Assembly: GCF_020080835.1 (NCBI RefSeq) | Contig: NC_058166.1 | Span: 15,463,043 to 15,527,042 of the forward strand | Direction: 5' to 3' | DNA length: 64,000 nt | DNA from: Cotesia glomerata | Taxonomy: Eukaryota > Arthropoda > Insecta > Hymenoptera > Braconidae | Part shown: piece after piece, positions 25,336 to 37,315 of the stretch | Position numbering within the stretch: position 1 is the stretch's first letter | Layout of the letters: each line of letters starts with the position of its first letter | Translations under genes and position numbers: made by a program | Notes under the pieces: model-generated | Databases searched by the model: none | What the model saw: the letters and a program-made list of their open reading frames with translations, nothing else | Told to the model about the DNA's origin: nothing

Positions 25336-27540
25336 AAACATCAAAAAAAGATAAAATATAAACTTTCTCCAAAAACATGAGAGCCAAAATTTTTTCCAAC
25401 TTTTGAAGGCAAAAAAGGTATCGAAATTTTTATTTTTTTTTTTTTCCCGACATTTTTTATCATAAATACGCCGTAAAAACAAGCGGAATAAAAAAAAATT
25501 TGAAAATGTGAATTTTTCACCTAGTTATTGCCTAAAATGGGGTTGACCCCACTTGTAAATAATTACTATCTAAGGTAAAAGACCCAGTGATTGATACTGG
25601 CCTAGTTGTTTGACACTTACAATTTTATTCTAATTAAAAAAATCAATTTTCTTAAAATTCATAATTTAAAAATTATAATTATTCATTTATTATTTTAATT
25701 AATTATTATAAATTTATTTATTTAATTAATTGATTATATCAATTTAATTAATTAATTATATCAATTTAATTAATTAATTTATTAATTCATTATTCATAAT
25801 TATTCATTTAATTAATTATTTCGTTTTTTTTTTAATTAAAATAAAATTGCAAGCGTCAATAATTGGGTCTTCTACCTCGGATTTTCTCATCAAACAAAAA
25901 AAACTAATTATTTAAAATTACCAATAGAACCTGAAACCCGGCGAGTATTACGAGCCCGAGGAGTATCTTCATACATTGAGCCTTTTTCGTCCGACTCAGA
26001 AAGTGCCTCGAGTAGTTACGAAGACTGGGTAGGCTTCGAATCAGTAGACCCAGCAACTGGAATTCACAGTGCTCCAGCACCTCTTCCAGTACCTGCAAAA
26101 GCCCGCTTAACAACTGACCAATCAGACGCGACTGATTCTGACAAAGATTGGATACTGCCCAGCCGCCGTAAGCGAAAGCGTAAAGGATCATCACCCAGCA
26201 AACGTTTAAGATCCCAATCCAATAAATCACAGACTACAAAAGCCGACTTTAAGGAACCTGAAATGACTCCAGAACCTGTAGTAGACCCGGTACCTGACCC
26301 AGTATCAACAACACCAGACCCCGATCCAATAATCAGCAACAATGGTCTTTTAAATTCCATAAAAATCGAAAGTGTTCACTCTGTACTCGACATAAAAGAC
26401 GAAGGACCAATAATGGACAGCCAGCCTGAGCCAGTTTCCGCGGGGATGCATCAGAATTACGTATTAGTAAATGCAGGAAACGGGCCTGTAAATTACGTAG
26501 TAATGCCTCCGGAAAATCCATCAATAGTTCCTCAATCTCCAATGATCTCAGTAATTCCACAAGTACCAATGCATTCAGGATATTACATGCACAACCCACC
26601 GGGATATTTAATCCCAAACCAACCCATGTCTAATCACATGCACTCGTACGGCGAACCTTCGAATTTACAAATGAATAATCATCAACATATGATTATCCAA
26701 CAAAATCCAAACTATATTCCTCCGCACAATAATTACATGCCTTATCATCAAATGAGAGCTCCAATGTACTCTAATCGATACCAAGGACCAATAATGAACC
26801 AGCCTGGTATGAATCAACGCGGAATTAATCAGCCTGTAATTAATCAGCCTAGAGTTAATCAACCTGGCATGGAGCGACCATTACCGCGCGTCGTGCAAAA
26901 TAGACCAATTACTCTTCCTCCACGTCCTCGTCATCCTGATGGAGCGGTCATCAGAAGCACTGTACCCTTTAGACCCACCTATCGGCCCGTAGCAGCTCCA
27001 ACTCTTCGAGCACGACTTACAGCTCCTAGACATCCGAATCAGCAACAGAATGTTAGGCATATTCAACCACGACCTAACTTACAAAAAAGCAACCAACCTA
27101 AGGCGAAGACTACTTCGTTGATTGTTCTCAGTGATAGTGATGACGAAATTGAAATGATCATCACTGAGAAAGCTGGTAGTACTAATGCGACTACTCCGCA
27201 AAAACAAGGACCAAAAAATACAGTGCAGAAGAAAGTTATCAATAGGACTGGTAATATTGATAGCAATAGTGGCTCTGCTCCAAAAGCTAATACTGCTACC
27301 AAAAGCGGGCTCACTCCGCAAATTATTGAGCGCATGAATCAAGGCGGTATATCAATTACTCCTGTCAAGCCTAAATCACCTGCTAAAACTTCTCCTATTT
27401 CGGCGACGCAACTTGTCGTTGTCGTTAATGAAACGGGAAGCCACTATGCATTGGCACTACCTAATGGTAGTAAATTAATACTTACTCCTGAACAGGTTGC
27501 ACAGATAAGGGCTTCCAATGGTGGTAAGCTTATACTATAG
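19883..27540 (+). CDS. Nuclear protein with DDT/WHIM-like N-terminus (CECR2/BRD10-like?)
   Basis: Coding exons are 19883-21613 (best donor GTCAGT; GTGAAA after 21601 is an alternative), 21943-22085, 23785-23981 and 25928-27540, about 1227 aa. The start ATG follows an acceptor at 19875, so a 5' non-coding exon lies upstream. Residues 33-110 resemble the helical DDT module (WEIPQIYEFL, LSMYEMERML), 150-172 a WHIM1-like helix (FTLRQRVWLLKTVCD) and 194-220 a WHIM2-like motif (LLGRDRYGTRYIYFP). In known families these modules read linker DNA in chromatin-remodelling complexes. A basic patch (RKKRRDRRR) is followed by a long acidic stretch, a predicted coiled region (KLQALLDTLKSKES), a basic NLS-like run (RRKRKRK), a Pro/Asn/Gln/Met-rich region and a well-formed tail (HYALALPNGSKLILTPEQV). 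The architecture recalls CECR2 or the BRD10/KIAA2026 group, but no bromodomain was seen. Orthology is inferred, not shown. Confidence 0.8.
21676..21758 (+). repeat. Short dispersed repeat shared with 63.8 kb
   Basis: About 85 bp from AAGATATTTATTGACATA to ATTAAATGTATAATAC reappears inverted at about 63785-63868 with a handful of differences. It lies at the 3' end of the long open frame that starts at 19883, past the proposed donor at 21613. The C-terminal 46 codons of that frame are therefore probably intron, not protein. Confidence 0.75.
22087..22147. repeat. (ATT)n microsatellite
   Basis: An uninterrupted trinucleotide run of about 20 units beginning immediately after the donor of the second coding exon of the nuclear-protein gene. 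Confidence 0.95.
22188..23767 (-). mobile_element. Helitron-like element Z2, split by element D
   Basis: Minus orientation. The CTAG end with upstream GTCAC/GTGAC hairpin is at 22188-22215, and the CTTATTCAATTAATAATATAG boundary is near 23747-23767. Element D has inserted into the TA-rich centre of its second palindrome. The outer end lies fewer than 20 bases from the acceptor of the exon at 23785. Confidence 0.7.
22616..23535 (-). mobile_element. Element D, copy 2
   Basis: Inverted relative to copies 1 and 3, the same length (920 bp), same termini, flanked by TATA on both sides inside Z2. High similarity to the other two copies suggests recent spread. Confidence 0.85.
24568..25567. mobile_element. 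Element I, copy 2
   Basis: Termini GGTAATTATTTACAAGTG and CCACTTGTAAATAATTAC are inverted repeats. It is the most intact copy of this roughly 1-kb family here and serves as the reference for the insertions in copy 1. It lies in the last intron of the nuclear-protein gene. Non-coding. Confidence 0.75.
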
Positions 27541-28042
27541 TTAGATTTTAATATTTATAACATTTATTAGGGGCTATTTATTAATTACGTAAGGATATTT
27601 AGAGGGGGGAGGGTTAAGAAAATCTGTATATGTTCTTATGTTGGGGGGTGTTACGTAATATTTCGTGAATCAAAATTCAATATTAAAAATCTAATTTTGG
27701 ATTTTAAATAATTTTCTTAATTTTAAAGTGTACAGTTAAATTCTTATTGGAAAATTATAGTACTTTTTCCGTAAATTATCGCATTTTTATTATTTAGAAG
27801 ATTGAAGAATCTTATGTAACAAAGGGGAGGGGTTCGAAAAATCTTGCATATACAATTGTGGTCATTTATTTAAGTATGTTTTTTAATATTACTGGAAAAT
27901 AGTCGTTTGTAAACTAGAACGTTTATTAACTCTAAATTTGGAAATCAATTGATAATGTTACTTGTGACATTAGCTGAAAATAAAAAATGAAATTAGCGAA
28001 ATGGAAATTTAACCAAATATAAATTCAGTAATTCACAAAAAT

Positions 28043-28252
28043 AGGGTAGAAGTACCGTTTTTGGCCAATTAACATTTGAATTAATTTATAAAAAATTATA
28101 ATATTATAACCATATTTTTGTTGAGTTTTAAAAAAGTTATATTAAAACAAATTGAGTTTCTAATGGTTATTATTATAAATTCATTTCTATCATTTATTTG
28201 AACAATAAATGGCCATAAACGGTACAGTGGCTACAAACGGTACTTCTACCCT
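28043..28252. mobile_element. Small MITE O inside element N
   Basis: 210 bp with inverted termini AGGGTAGAAGTACCGTTT and AAACGGTACTTCTACCCT. The corresponding position in the right arm of N lacks it. Confidence 0.75.
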
Positions 28253-28303
28253 ATGTGGCTATGTGAATTTAGCCAATTCTCACGGCCGAAATTTATAAAA
28301 TTA

Positions 28304-28800
28304 CACTGATAGAAGAATTTATTAACTATTAATAATTTCATTTATTTGAAGACAATTATTTAATTTATTAAAAGTTAACAAATATTTTGTTGAGTGAATT
28401 TGTTTCGCTTGCAATGTCATATGATATGAAGATTACTTATAAACAAAAATCATCTTTGAAAATTATTTGGATTAATTATATTACATTATAATAATTAATA
28501 ATATTAAACACAGCTCATAATTATTTTTTATATTTTTAAATTTTAGAAACGGTAATTTATTTAGTGAATTTAATTATTATCATATATTCCAGCTATAGAG
28601 TTATAAAAAGTGTCAAAAGAAAATTGCTATTTTTGCTTTTGATTTTAAATAAATATTTTTTAACAATTAACAAATATTTATTAACAGTTAATAAACTGTA
28701 CTTAATAATTAGTTATTAATTGTTAATAAATATTTATTAACATTTAATAAATCGTATTTAATGAATAATTTATTATCTGGTAATAAATATTTATTTTCTG
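28304..28800 (+). mobile_element. Truncated family G unit
   Basis: Begins CACTGATAGAAGAATTTATT and continues with the family G interior (GTGTCAAAAGAAAATTGC; TTAATAAATATTTATT phrases). The usual right terminus (AATCCTTCTATC) is missing, so it is truncated at the right. Confidence 0.65.
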
Positions 28801-29227
28801 AAAATTAGAGCAGATTTGACCAACCCATTCAAAATATAAGAAATTTTAAAACAGCTAATTTTACAATTCACTAAGTTTACAATTGGCTAATTTTACAAGT
28901 TTTTGCAGTAAGAATTGGTTAAATTAACATAGCCACAGATTTTTGTTTTTTGTTATTTTATAAATAACTGAATTTATATTTGGTTAAATTTCCATTTCGC
29001 TAATTTCTTTAATATCATTTTTTATTTGCGACTAATTTTGCAAATGACATCAACTAATTTTCAAATTTAGAGTTAATAAACGTTCGAGTTTACAAATGGC
29101 TATTTTCCAGTAAACTTAAAAAAATACTTAAACTTAAATTAATGACCACAATTGTACTTATCTGGAGGTAGGGGGGGGGGTCAAAAGTCGCCAAAATTAT
29201 CCTTACGTAATTAATGAATGGCCCCTT

Positions 29228-30411
29228 ACCAATTTACGATTATTATATTATTTTTATAATTATAATTAAGTATACATATTTAACAACGTAAGCTGTAGAA
29301 ATCCAAATTGTAAATATTAAATATAAATTTTATTATTCACAACGTTATATAGTACTTATAAGTTATGATGATAAGCTAAGTTTTTTTTTCGCTGGTCAAT
29401 TTTAAATTTAACAATTTTTTAAGCTTGGTAATTAAGGTTCAGCCTTTTTTGAAGTATCAATAAATTTTGATAGCCTTGAACCATTGTATGGTGTATCGCT
29501 ATTGGGTGGGTGGAGACGCATCTAAAAAAAAAATTATATATTTATAATACAAATATATATGAGTATATTGATACAGATATTTTAATTATAGTTTTAGATT
29601 TATAATTTTGCAATATATATGTTTAATATTAAGCTCATTAAATTTATTTAATTTATTATCATTAATATAATTTGTTATATTAAATATAACATCACTAAAT
29701 ATAACATCACAAATATCACTACTGATAATTATTTCATTTCTAAGTCAATTATTTAATCGTTTACTGGTTACATACCATGTGATAGTCCGAATCCGTAAAA
29801 TTCCATTTGATAAAAAAAATAATATGTTTATGTGTATGGAAAATTTTATAAAAAAAAATTACCCACAATTTCTACGTACAATTTATGATAAAAGATACTT
29901 ATATGATTTCCAATAAATAATTATATTAATATTTAATTTTAGTTGTTACGGCGTTAATTATAAAGCTTTTGTTTTATAAATTAAGGTATTATTATTATTA
30001 TAGATATTAGTAATTGTAATTATTAATATTAAATTGAGATTATTATAATAAAATTGAATAATTGATTTGATAAATATTTGGTAGAAAAAAAATTAATTAA
30101 TTATTTATAAATTCTGTCAATCCTTATGCAGCAATATGTTAATTTTAATAATAATAATTATTATTAAAATTATATTATTATTATTATTATTATTATTGTT
30201 ATGTTAATTTAAAATTGATTAAATATTTAATTGTTTATTTATTTGTTTATTAAATAATAGTAATAATTGATAGCGTCGTATATTATTATTATAATTATTA
30301 TTATTATTATTAGCTTGGATGGTATTGCCCATTAGCTTAGTGTATAATGTATCGTGTTATCCCGCATAGATGACGATGAATAGCGTCATATATAGCATCA
30401 TGAATATTCAT
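29228..30411. other. Intergenic, AT-rich, no gene seen
   Basis: Low-complexity AAT/TTA-rich sequence between the 3' ends of two convergent genes. Short ATT runs occur near 30140-30200 and 30280-30312. No exon recognised. Confidence 0.5.
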
Positions 30412-31262
30412 CTATTTGTCGGTGTACTCGTTGTCGAACGGCTCGCTGTCTGTTTCCAATTTTTTCATTCGTTTCTGAAATTCAAAACCAACACCATTAA
30501 AAAGCCTGCGCAATCTAAATTCAAAGCATGGACCACGTCTGCTGTTTTTTAGTTCCAACTTATTTCTTTTTTTTAATTAATTTATACAAGCAACCATGCA
30601 GTCACTATGTGACTGCCGTAACTTGTTAACTATAAATAAATGAAATTTTGCTTTATAAAATAATGATTTTTGTTAAATTGTACTGTACTTTCTTAACTAT
30701 TGACGTTTTTAAAGATATAAGCTCACCCCGATGTTACACTTACTAAGAGCTTTCATACGAGTACCCACTTGAATTTTTGATATATTTTTCATATATACAT
30801 ATATATAATATATATAAATATATGAAAAATTGATGTGGGTACTTAAATGAAAAGTCTCAATGAGTATAATGTCGGGGTGAGCATATATCGTTAGAAATAT
30901 CATTAGTTGACAAAATAGCAATCTCAGTTCTTAATTATTGACATTTTTAAAGATATAAGCTCATCCCGATGTTACACTTATTAAGAGCTTTCATTCGAGT
31001 ACCCACATGCATTTTTGATATATTTTTCATACATACATATATATAATATATATAAATATATGAAAAATTGATGTGGGTACTTAAATGAAAGGTCTCAATG
31101 AGTGTAATGTCGGGGTGAGCTTATATCTTTAAAAATATCATAAATTGACAAAATGCAATCTCAGTTCTTAATTATTGACATTTTTAAAGATATAAGCTCA
31201 TTTTGATGTTACACTCAAGAGCTTTCATTTGAGTATCAACTTGCATTTTTGATATATTTTTC

Positions 31263-31293
<31 letters not shown>

Positions 31294-33936
31294 CATATAT
31301 ATAATATATATAAATATATGAAAAATTGATGTGGGTACTTAAATGAAAGGTCTCAATGAGTATAATGTCGGGGTGAGCTTATATCTTTAAAAATATCATA
31401 AATTGACAAAATGCAATATAATTTCTTTATTGACATTTTTAAAGATATAAGCTTATCCCGATGTTACGCTCATCAAGAGCTCTCATTTGAGTACCCACTT
31501 GAATTTTTGATATATTTTTCTTATATACATATATATAATATATATAAATATATGAAAAATTGATGTGGGTACTCAAATGAAAAATCTCGATGGGTGTAAT
31601 GTCAGAGTGAGCTTATATCTTCAAAAATGTCAATAGTTCTCAAGATACAATGTCATTTCTTAGTTATGTTAAATTGCACTCTACTTTCTTAATTATTGAC
31701 GTTTTTAAAGATTTAAGTCCATTCAGATGTTACCCTTATCAAGAGCTCTTATTTCAGTACGCACATGCTTTTTTATATATTTTTCATACATACATATACA
31801 TAATATATGCAAATATATGAAAAATTGATGTGGGTACTCAAATGAAAGGTCTCGATGAGTATAACATCAGGATGAGCTTATATCTTTAAAAATGTCAATA
31901 GCTCTCAAGATACAAAGTCATTTCTTAATTATGTATCTAGAGATAGAGTATTTTCGAATGCAACCTAAATATCATGATAAAAATTGACTATTGGTGATAA
32001 TGATATGAAATCATGAAAAGGCACAACTCTAGGTCAAGACTTTTCCAACGATACCAAATTTAACCATAAAAACCCATTTTATCAAATAAATACACTGGCT
32101 AAAAAATTTTGCTTATTCTCTTAATAATATATAGCTTATCTCTTAATAATATTATTCTCTAAATAATAGTCTAATATATAAAATAAATAAAATTTCCCTG
32201 TGAAATAATTAATTACTCACCATTATTCTGTACTTTTCTTTACAAGCATATTCAGTTTCATCAACGTCATTGTAACAATCGCTCTTGTAATCTTCAGGAA
32301 TAGGCCCACCTTCAAATTGACAGAGTTTTGACAATGGTTTAGCTTTAACAATCATTTTTTCAAAACCCGTGGGTTTGTGTTGAGGACAATAAAATACATC
32401 TGGTGTATTTTTATCAAACACAATACTTTTTCTCATCATATCACCAGCATTTACAAATACAATTATGCTCTGAAATAAATTACACAATTTTAAATTATAT
32501 ATACAATACATTTCATAATAGTAACAATTGTTATCAAAAATCAACAACAAAACTAATTAAACAAGCCATTAAATTAAAAATTGATTTTACTTACGATTAA
32601 GAAAATTGCTGCAAGTCCCTGAGCACCTGTTAAAAATTAAATCAATAAATTAGAAAAATAATAATTACTTAATTTTTAAAAAATCCATGAAAATTAAGTT
32701 TAGCCGACTTCTAAAAATTTTTATAATTTTTTTTTATTAACAAAATTATTACAAAAAATTAAATTTTCATTTGTAAAAAAATTAAAAAATTCTAAGTGTA
32801 ATTTAAAAAAATTATTTTTTAATTCTAATTTAATGAAATTAAAGTCTGCTGTCATTTAACAATTTTTTAATTTTATTTAATAAAGATATTTGTTCTGAAA
32901 AATTGTTTTTAAAAAATTGCATTTTCAATTTTTTTAAATTTCTACATGTCAATTTTTTTTCTTAATTTTTTTTGCACTAATTTAATTCTTTAAAAAATTC
33001 TAAAATTAATTAAATATCTGCTTCTTTAATTTTTAATAATACTAAAGTTAGCCGACGTTTTTAATTTTTTTTTTATTTATTAAATTAGAATAAAAAAATA
33101 TTTTTAAAAAATTGCACTTACAATTTTTCCAGTTTTTTACAAATGAAATTTTTTTTTTTTATTATTTTGTAATAATTTTTTCAATAAAAAAAAATCTAAA
33201 AATTTTTTGATGTCGGCTAACTTAATTTTCATCTAATTTAATGAAAGAAAAAAAATCAAAAAAGTTAAAAATCTCGGCTAATTTTGTTATTATAGAAAAA
33301 CCAACTGCCATATTGATTATTTATCTAAATAATTCTAGAACAATCTTTTTACTAGTAAAATATAATGAGCGGATATGAAAAAGAAAGTTAATAATTTACG
33401 CTACACTTTTATAACTTTATTTTTTATGATTATGAGTCAACAGTTTATAAATAAATATATATTAAAATTAATGACACTGAAGTTGACAGAGATTAGAAAT
33501 TTTTTTAGAATTTTATATGAAAATTAAGTTAACTGATATCTAAAAATTATTAGAATTTTTTTTTATTGAAAAAATTATTACAAAAAAAAATTTAATTTGT
33601 AAAAAACATGAAAAACTGTAAGTGCAATTTAAAAAAAATATTTTATTCTAATTTTTTCAATAAAAAAAAATCAAAAAATTAAAAATATCGGCTAACTTTA
33701 GTATTATAATTTTATAGCAATTAAAAAATTATAAAAAAAAAATTTTATTAAAAAATTCCACATGAGAAAATTAATAAAAATTATAAGTGAAATTTTTTAG
33801 AAGCATTTTTTTATTGTAATTAATTTATTAAAAAAATTTTTTAAATTAGCAACTGATGACTAACTTCAGTATCATTATAATTATTGAATAATATATACTT
33901 TAATTTAAATAAAAAAGATTTTAAAAACTCACCCAT
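30412..33936 (-). CDS. Small secreted cysteine-containing protein, function unknown
   Basis: Four coding exons joined by phase-compatible GT-AG introns: 33936-33933 (only ATG plus one base), 32626-32595, 32469-32221 and 30474-30412, giving 115 aa. The N-terminus MGAQGLAAIFLISIIVFVNAG is an evident signal peptide. The mature part has four cysteines (YCPQ, LCQF, DCYN, ACKE) and ends in a charged tail (KKLETDSEPFDNEY). If the last intron were retained, the frame would stop after three extra residues for 98 aa. The GTGAGT donor and the in-phase last exon argue for splicing. I do not recognise the family. The last intron contains element Z3 and the first contains family A MITEs. Confidence 0.7.
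30587..32125 (-). mobile_element. Helitron-like element Z3
   Basis: Minus orientation. The hairpin end is recognisable at 30595-30615, but the terminal tetranucleotide is CTTG instead of CTAG. About five palindromic units with TA-rich centres follow, and the AAATTTTGCTTATTCTCTTAA boundary is near 32105-32125. It fills most of the last intron of the small secreted-protein gene. Confidence 0.7.
32684..33885. mobile_element. MITE family A cluster
   Basis: Several units and half-units: left termini near 32692 and 33522, right termini near 33052 (inverted), 33225 and 33690, and a diverged unit to 33885. All lie in the first intron of the small secreted-protein gene. Non-coding. Confidence 0.65.
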
Positions 33937-34786
33937 GATTTGGTAAATATGTATCAGTTCGTTTGAAACTTTATAAAATAGTTTTGAAAGAACAAACGGA
34001 ATTCTAAGTATATCACACCTGCAATCACCTGGTTACTTTCTGACTGAGAATAACTCTGAGTTAACTAGAATCCAGCGGACCAGCGAACCAGCAGAGCGTC
34101 CTTGTGCAACAGGCACAAAAATCAAGTGGGAGAAAGGTGCCGTTACCAGTTTTATTTAATAGTAAATAAGTACCATGATATATAACCAAGCTATTCTCCA
34201 ATTAAATAAGAATTGAGAAAAATAATAATGACAGGTGTTATTATCTTGATAACAATTTCCATTCTATTTTAAATTTAAATATTCAATAGTAAAAGTTTAT
34301 ATTTGACACTCACTTTAAAAAAAATAATATAATAGAAAGAAATGATAAGACAAAAAATAAAATTCATTTGTAATAATAATAAAATGAAAAAAAAAAAGTT
34401 GACTTACTTTTTAAGGAATTGAAGAACAAAATTACGTTTATGGTAAGCAAAGGGGAATAAAATGAATAAAAGCGTAGGTGTCATGTGGGTTTCTCCGTAC
34501 ACCGCACATCGTGCTTAAGACTTGACTTGAAGATGTTCGTGTCACATGAATTAAAATTCGAACGTCACCGTAATAGGCAAGAAGAAAATGCAAGCTGACG
34601 TATTATAATAATGAAAATTAATGTAGCAGATATTTGATAATTTTTAACGAATAAATTATTACAGAAAATGAAAAAATAAATTGACATGAAGAAATTTTAA
34701 AAAATTAAAAGAATTTTTTGGAACAAAGTTGTTTGTTAAAAAAAATTAAAGAATAGTCAAGTGACTTAACTTTAATGTCATAAATA
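33937..34786. other. Upstream region of the secreted-protein gene
   Basis: Contains a GC-richer patch around 34010-34150 and another at 34470-34580. These probably include the 5' UTR and promoter of the minus-strand gene starting at 33936. No exon could be defined. A diverged family A fragment lies at about 34605-34780. Confidence 0.4.
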
Positions 34787-37201
34787 CTAGCAACGTTAGA
34801 GTCACTACGTGACTGCCGTGACTTGTAAACTATAAATAAATAAAATTTTGCGGTATTAAATAATGACTTTTGTTAAATTGCACTGTACTTTCTTAACTAT
34901 TGAGGGTTTTAAAGATATAAGCTCATCCCGATGTTACACTCATCAAGAGCTTTCATTTGAGTACCCACATGCATTTTTGATATATTTTTCATATATACAT
35001 AAATATAATATATATAAATATATGAAAAATTGATGAGGGTACTCAAATGAAAGGTCTCGATGAGTGTAATGTCGGGATGAGCTTATATCGTTAAAAATAT
35101 CATCAGTGGACAAATTACAAGGTCATTGCTTTATTATTCACATTTTTTAAGATATAAGCTCATCCTGATGTTACACTCATCAAGAGCTTTCATTTGAGTA
35201 CCCATATGCATTTTTGAGATATTTTTCATATATACATAAATATAATATATATAAATATATGAAAAATTGATGAGGGTACTCAAATGAAAGGTCTCGATGA
35301 GTGTAACTCCAAGATAAGCTTATATCGTTAAAAATATCATCAGTGGACAAATTACAAGGTCATTGTTTTATTATTGACATTTTTTAAGATATAAGCTCAT
35401 CCTGATGTTACACTCATCAAGAGCTTTCATTTGAGTACCCACATGCATTTTTGATATATTTTTCATATATACATAAATATAATATATATAAATAGATGAA
35501 AAATTGATGAGGGTACTCAAATGAAAGGTCTCAATGAGTATAATGTCGGGGTGAGCATATATCGTTAGAAATATCATTAGTTGACAAAATAGCAATCTCA
35601 GTTCTTAATTATTGACATTTTTAAAGATATAAGCTCATTTTGATGTTACACTCATCAAGAGCTTTCATTTGAGTACTAACATGCAATTTTGATATATTTT
35701 TCATCTATACATATATATAAATATACAAAATATATGAAAAATTGATGTGGGTACTCAAATAAAAGGTCTCTATAAGTGTAACATCGGGATGAGCTTATAT
35801 TGTTAAAAATATCAGTAAACAAAATACAACGTGATTTCTTAATTATTGACATTTTTAAAGATATAAGCTCATCCTGATGTTACACTCATCAAAAGCTTTC
35901 ATTTGAGTACCCACATGCATTTTTGATATATTTTTCATATATATAAATATATAATATATGGGTGATTCTCTGTAACGACGTCTTAAATCTGTACAAAAAT
36001 TGTCCGACCAAATTATTTTTGATTTTATTAGAAAAAAAATTAACAAGGGCTCCAAAACTATCAGCTTAATTATAATAAATAATCAGCCGAATTAATTTTT
36101 GTTTTTTCGATATTTGTGTATCTTTTGCCATATAATATGACAGGGGACTGATTTTTTTTATCAAATTGAGAAAAATCAAGCAAACTATTTCAATGCATTC
36201 AACTTTTTAAGTTCTCAATGAATGTTTACATTAATTAGAATAATATTAAGACTTATGGATCCAATTTTATAAATAAATTCTAAATAAAAATAGTTGCCAG
36301 GGGACTGAGTTTTGAAGTGGCCCAGACACATATTTTCAGCACAAACGGTGCTTTGACACTAAATAAAATGACGATAAAGCGCTAACAGCCCTATGGTTAT
36401 TAACTTAAGGCTAGTTAGATCCTTATAAACCTTACAAAAGGTAAAATAATACGCTAGATTTTTTTTTTGGCTTTGAACTTCTGGCAGGGGACTGATCTTA
36501 AAATGCCTGGGACAAACTTTGGTTTAATGAATTTAATGAAACAAATTAACTTTCGGTACTTTTTATTGAAGAAGATTGTTAGTTAACTAATTAAGTTTAT
36601 AAACATTATGGACCAAATTATATATTATTGACGAATAACTTAAAATTTAATCTTAAAGTTTTAATTTTGGGACTGGGACAGCCCAGGGGACTGACATTTC
36701 GGTAGTTTACGAATTTATAGCAAAAAAACCAAAATTTATTCCATTTAAGTTTTCAATGCTCCAAATAGAAATGTTTTTTTACTTTCGTAATAAATTTTTT
36801 TTAGTAACAAAATAACAATTTTTCTAATAAAAAAATGCCCGGGACCGCAAAAAACATCCTTACAGAGAATCACCCATATATAAATATATGAAAAATTGAT
36901 GTGGGTACTCAAATGAAAGGTCTCGATGAGTGTAATGTCGGGATGAGCTTATATTTTTAAAAATGTCAATAGTTCACAAGATACAAGGTCATTTCTTAAT
37001 TATGTGATTAGAGATAGAGTATTTTCAAATGCAGACTAAATACTTATCATCATAAATTTAATATCGGTGAGAATGATATAAAATCTTGAAAAGGCACAAA
37101 TTCAAGTATGACCTTGGCAATGATACTAAATTTTACTCAAAAAACCGATTTTATCATATGACTATCCTGGAAACAATATTTCTTATTCTCTTAATAATAT
37201 A
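34787..37201 (-). mobile_element. Helitron-like element Z4, split by element D
   Basis: Minus orientation. CTAG with upstream hairpin (GTCAC TAC GTGAC) at 34787-34820, and the far boundary TTCTCTTAATAATATAG near 37201. It has five or six palindromic units; the last is interrupted in its TA-rich centre by element D. Confidence 0.75.
35958..36877 (+). mobile_element. Element D, copy 3
   Basis: 920 bp, same orientation as copy 1, inserted at TA inside Z4. The four internal GGGGACTG motifs are retained. Confidence 0.85.
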
Positions 37202-37315
37202 GATAATATGAAACATATGAACATAACAGCAGAATAAAAAAAAAGCATACAGTTTTTTTGTTTATTGATCAAGAAGCAATGTACTTCAATCAAGTTAATT
37301 TGATGGAAGTAAAAA

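Larger units (their letters stand above)
27569..29227. mobile_element. Foldback element N with nested O and G
   Basis: Ends are AGGGGCTATTTATTAATTAC and its inverse near ATTAATGAATGGCCCCTT, and the inner arms also pair (about 27840-28040 with 28930-29180). A small MITE O sits in the left arm and a truncated family G unit in the centre. The left end is 29 bases after the stop codon of the nuclear-protein gene, so the 3' UTR of that gene must run into this element. An AATAAA at 27979-27984 lies within it. Confidence 0.75.

Noticed and set aside
26064..27342. Several minus-strand open frames of 60-108 codons
   Set aside because: They are antisense shadows of the last exon of the nuclear-protein gene.
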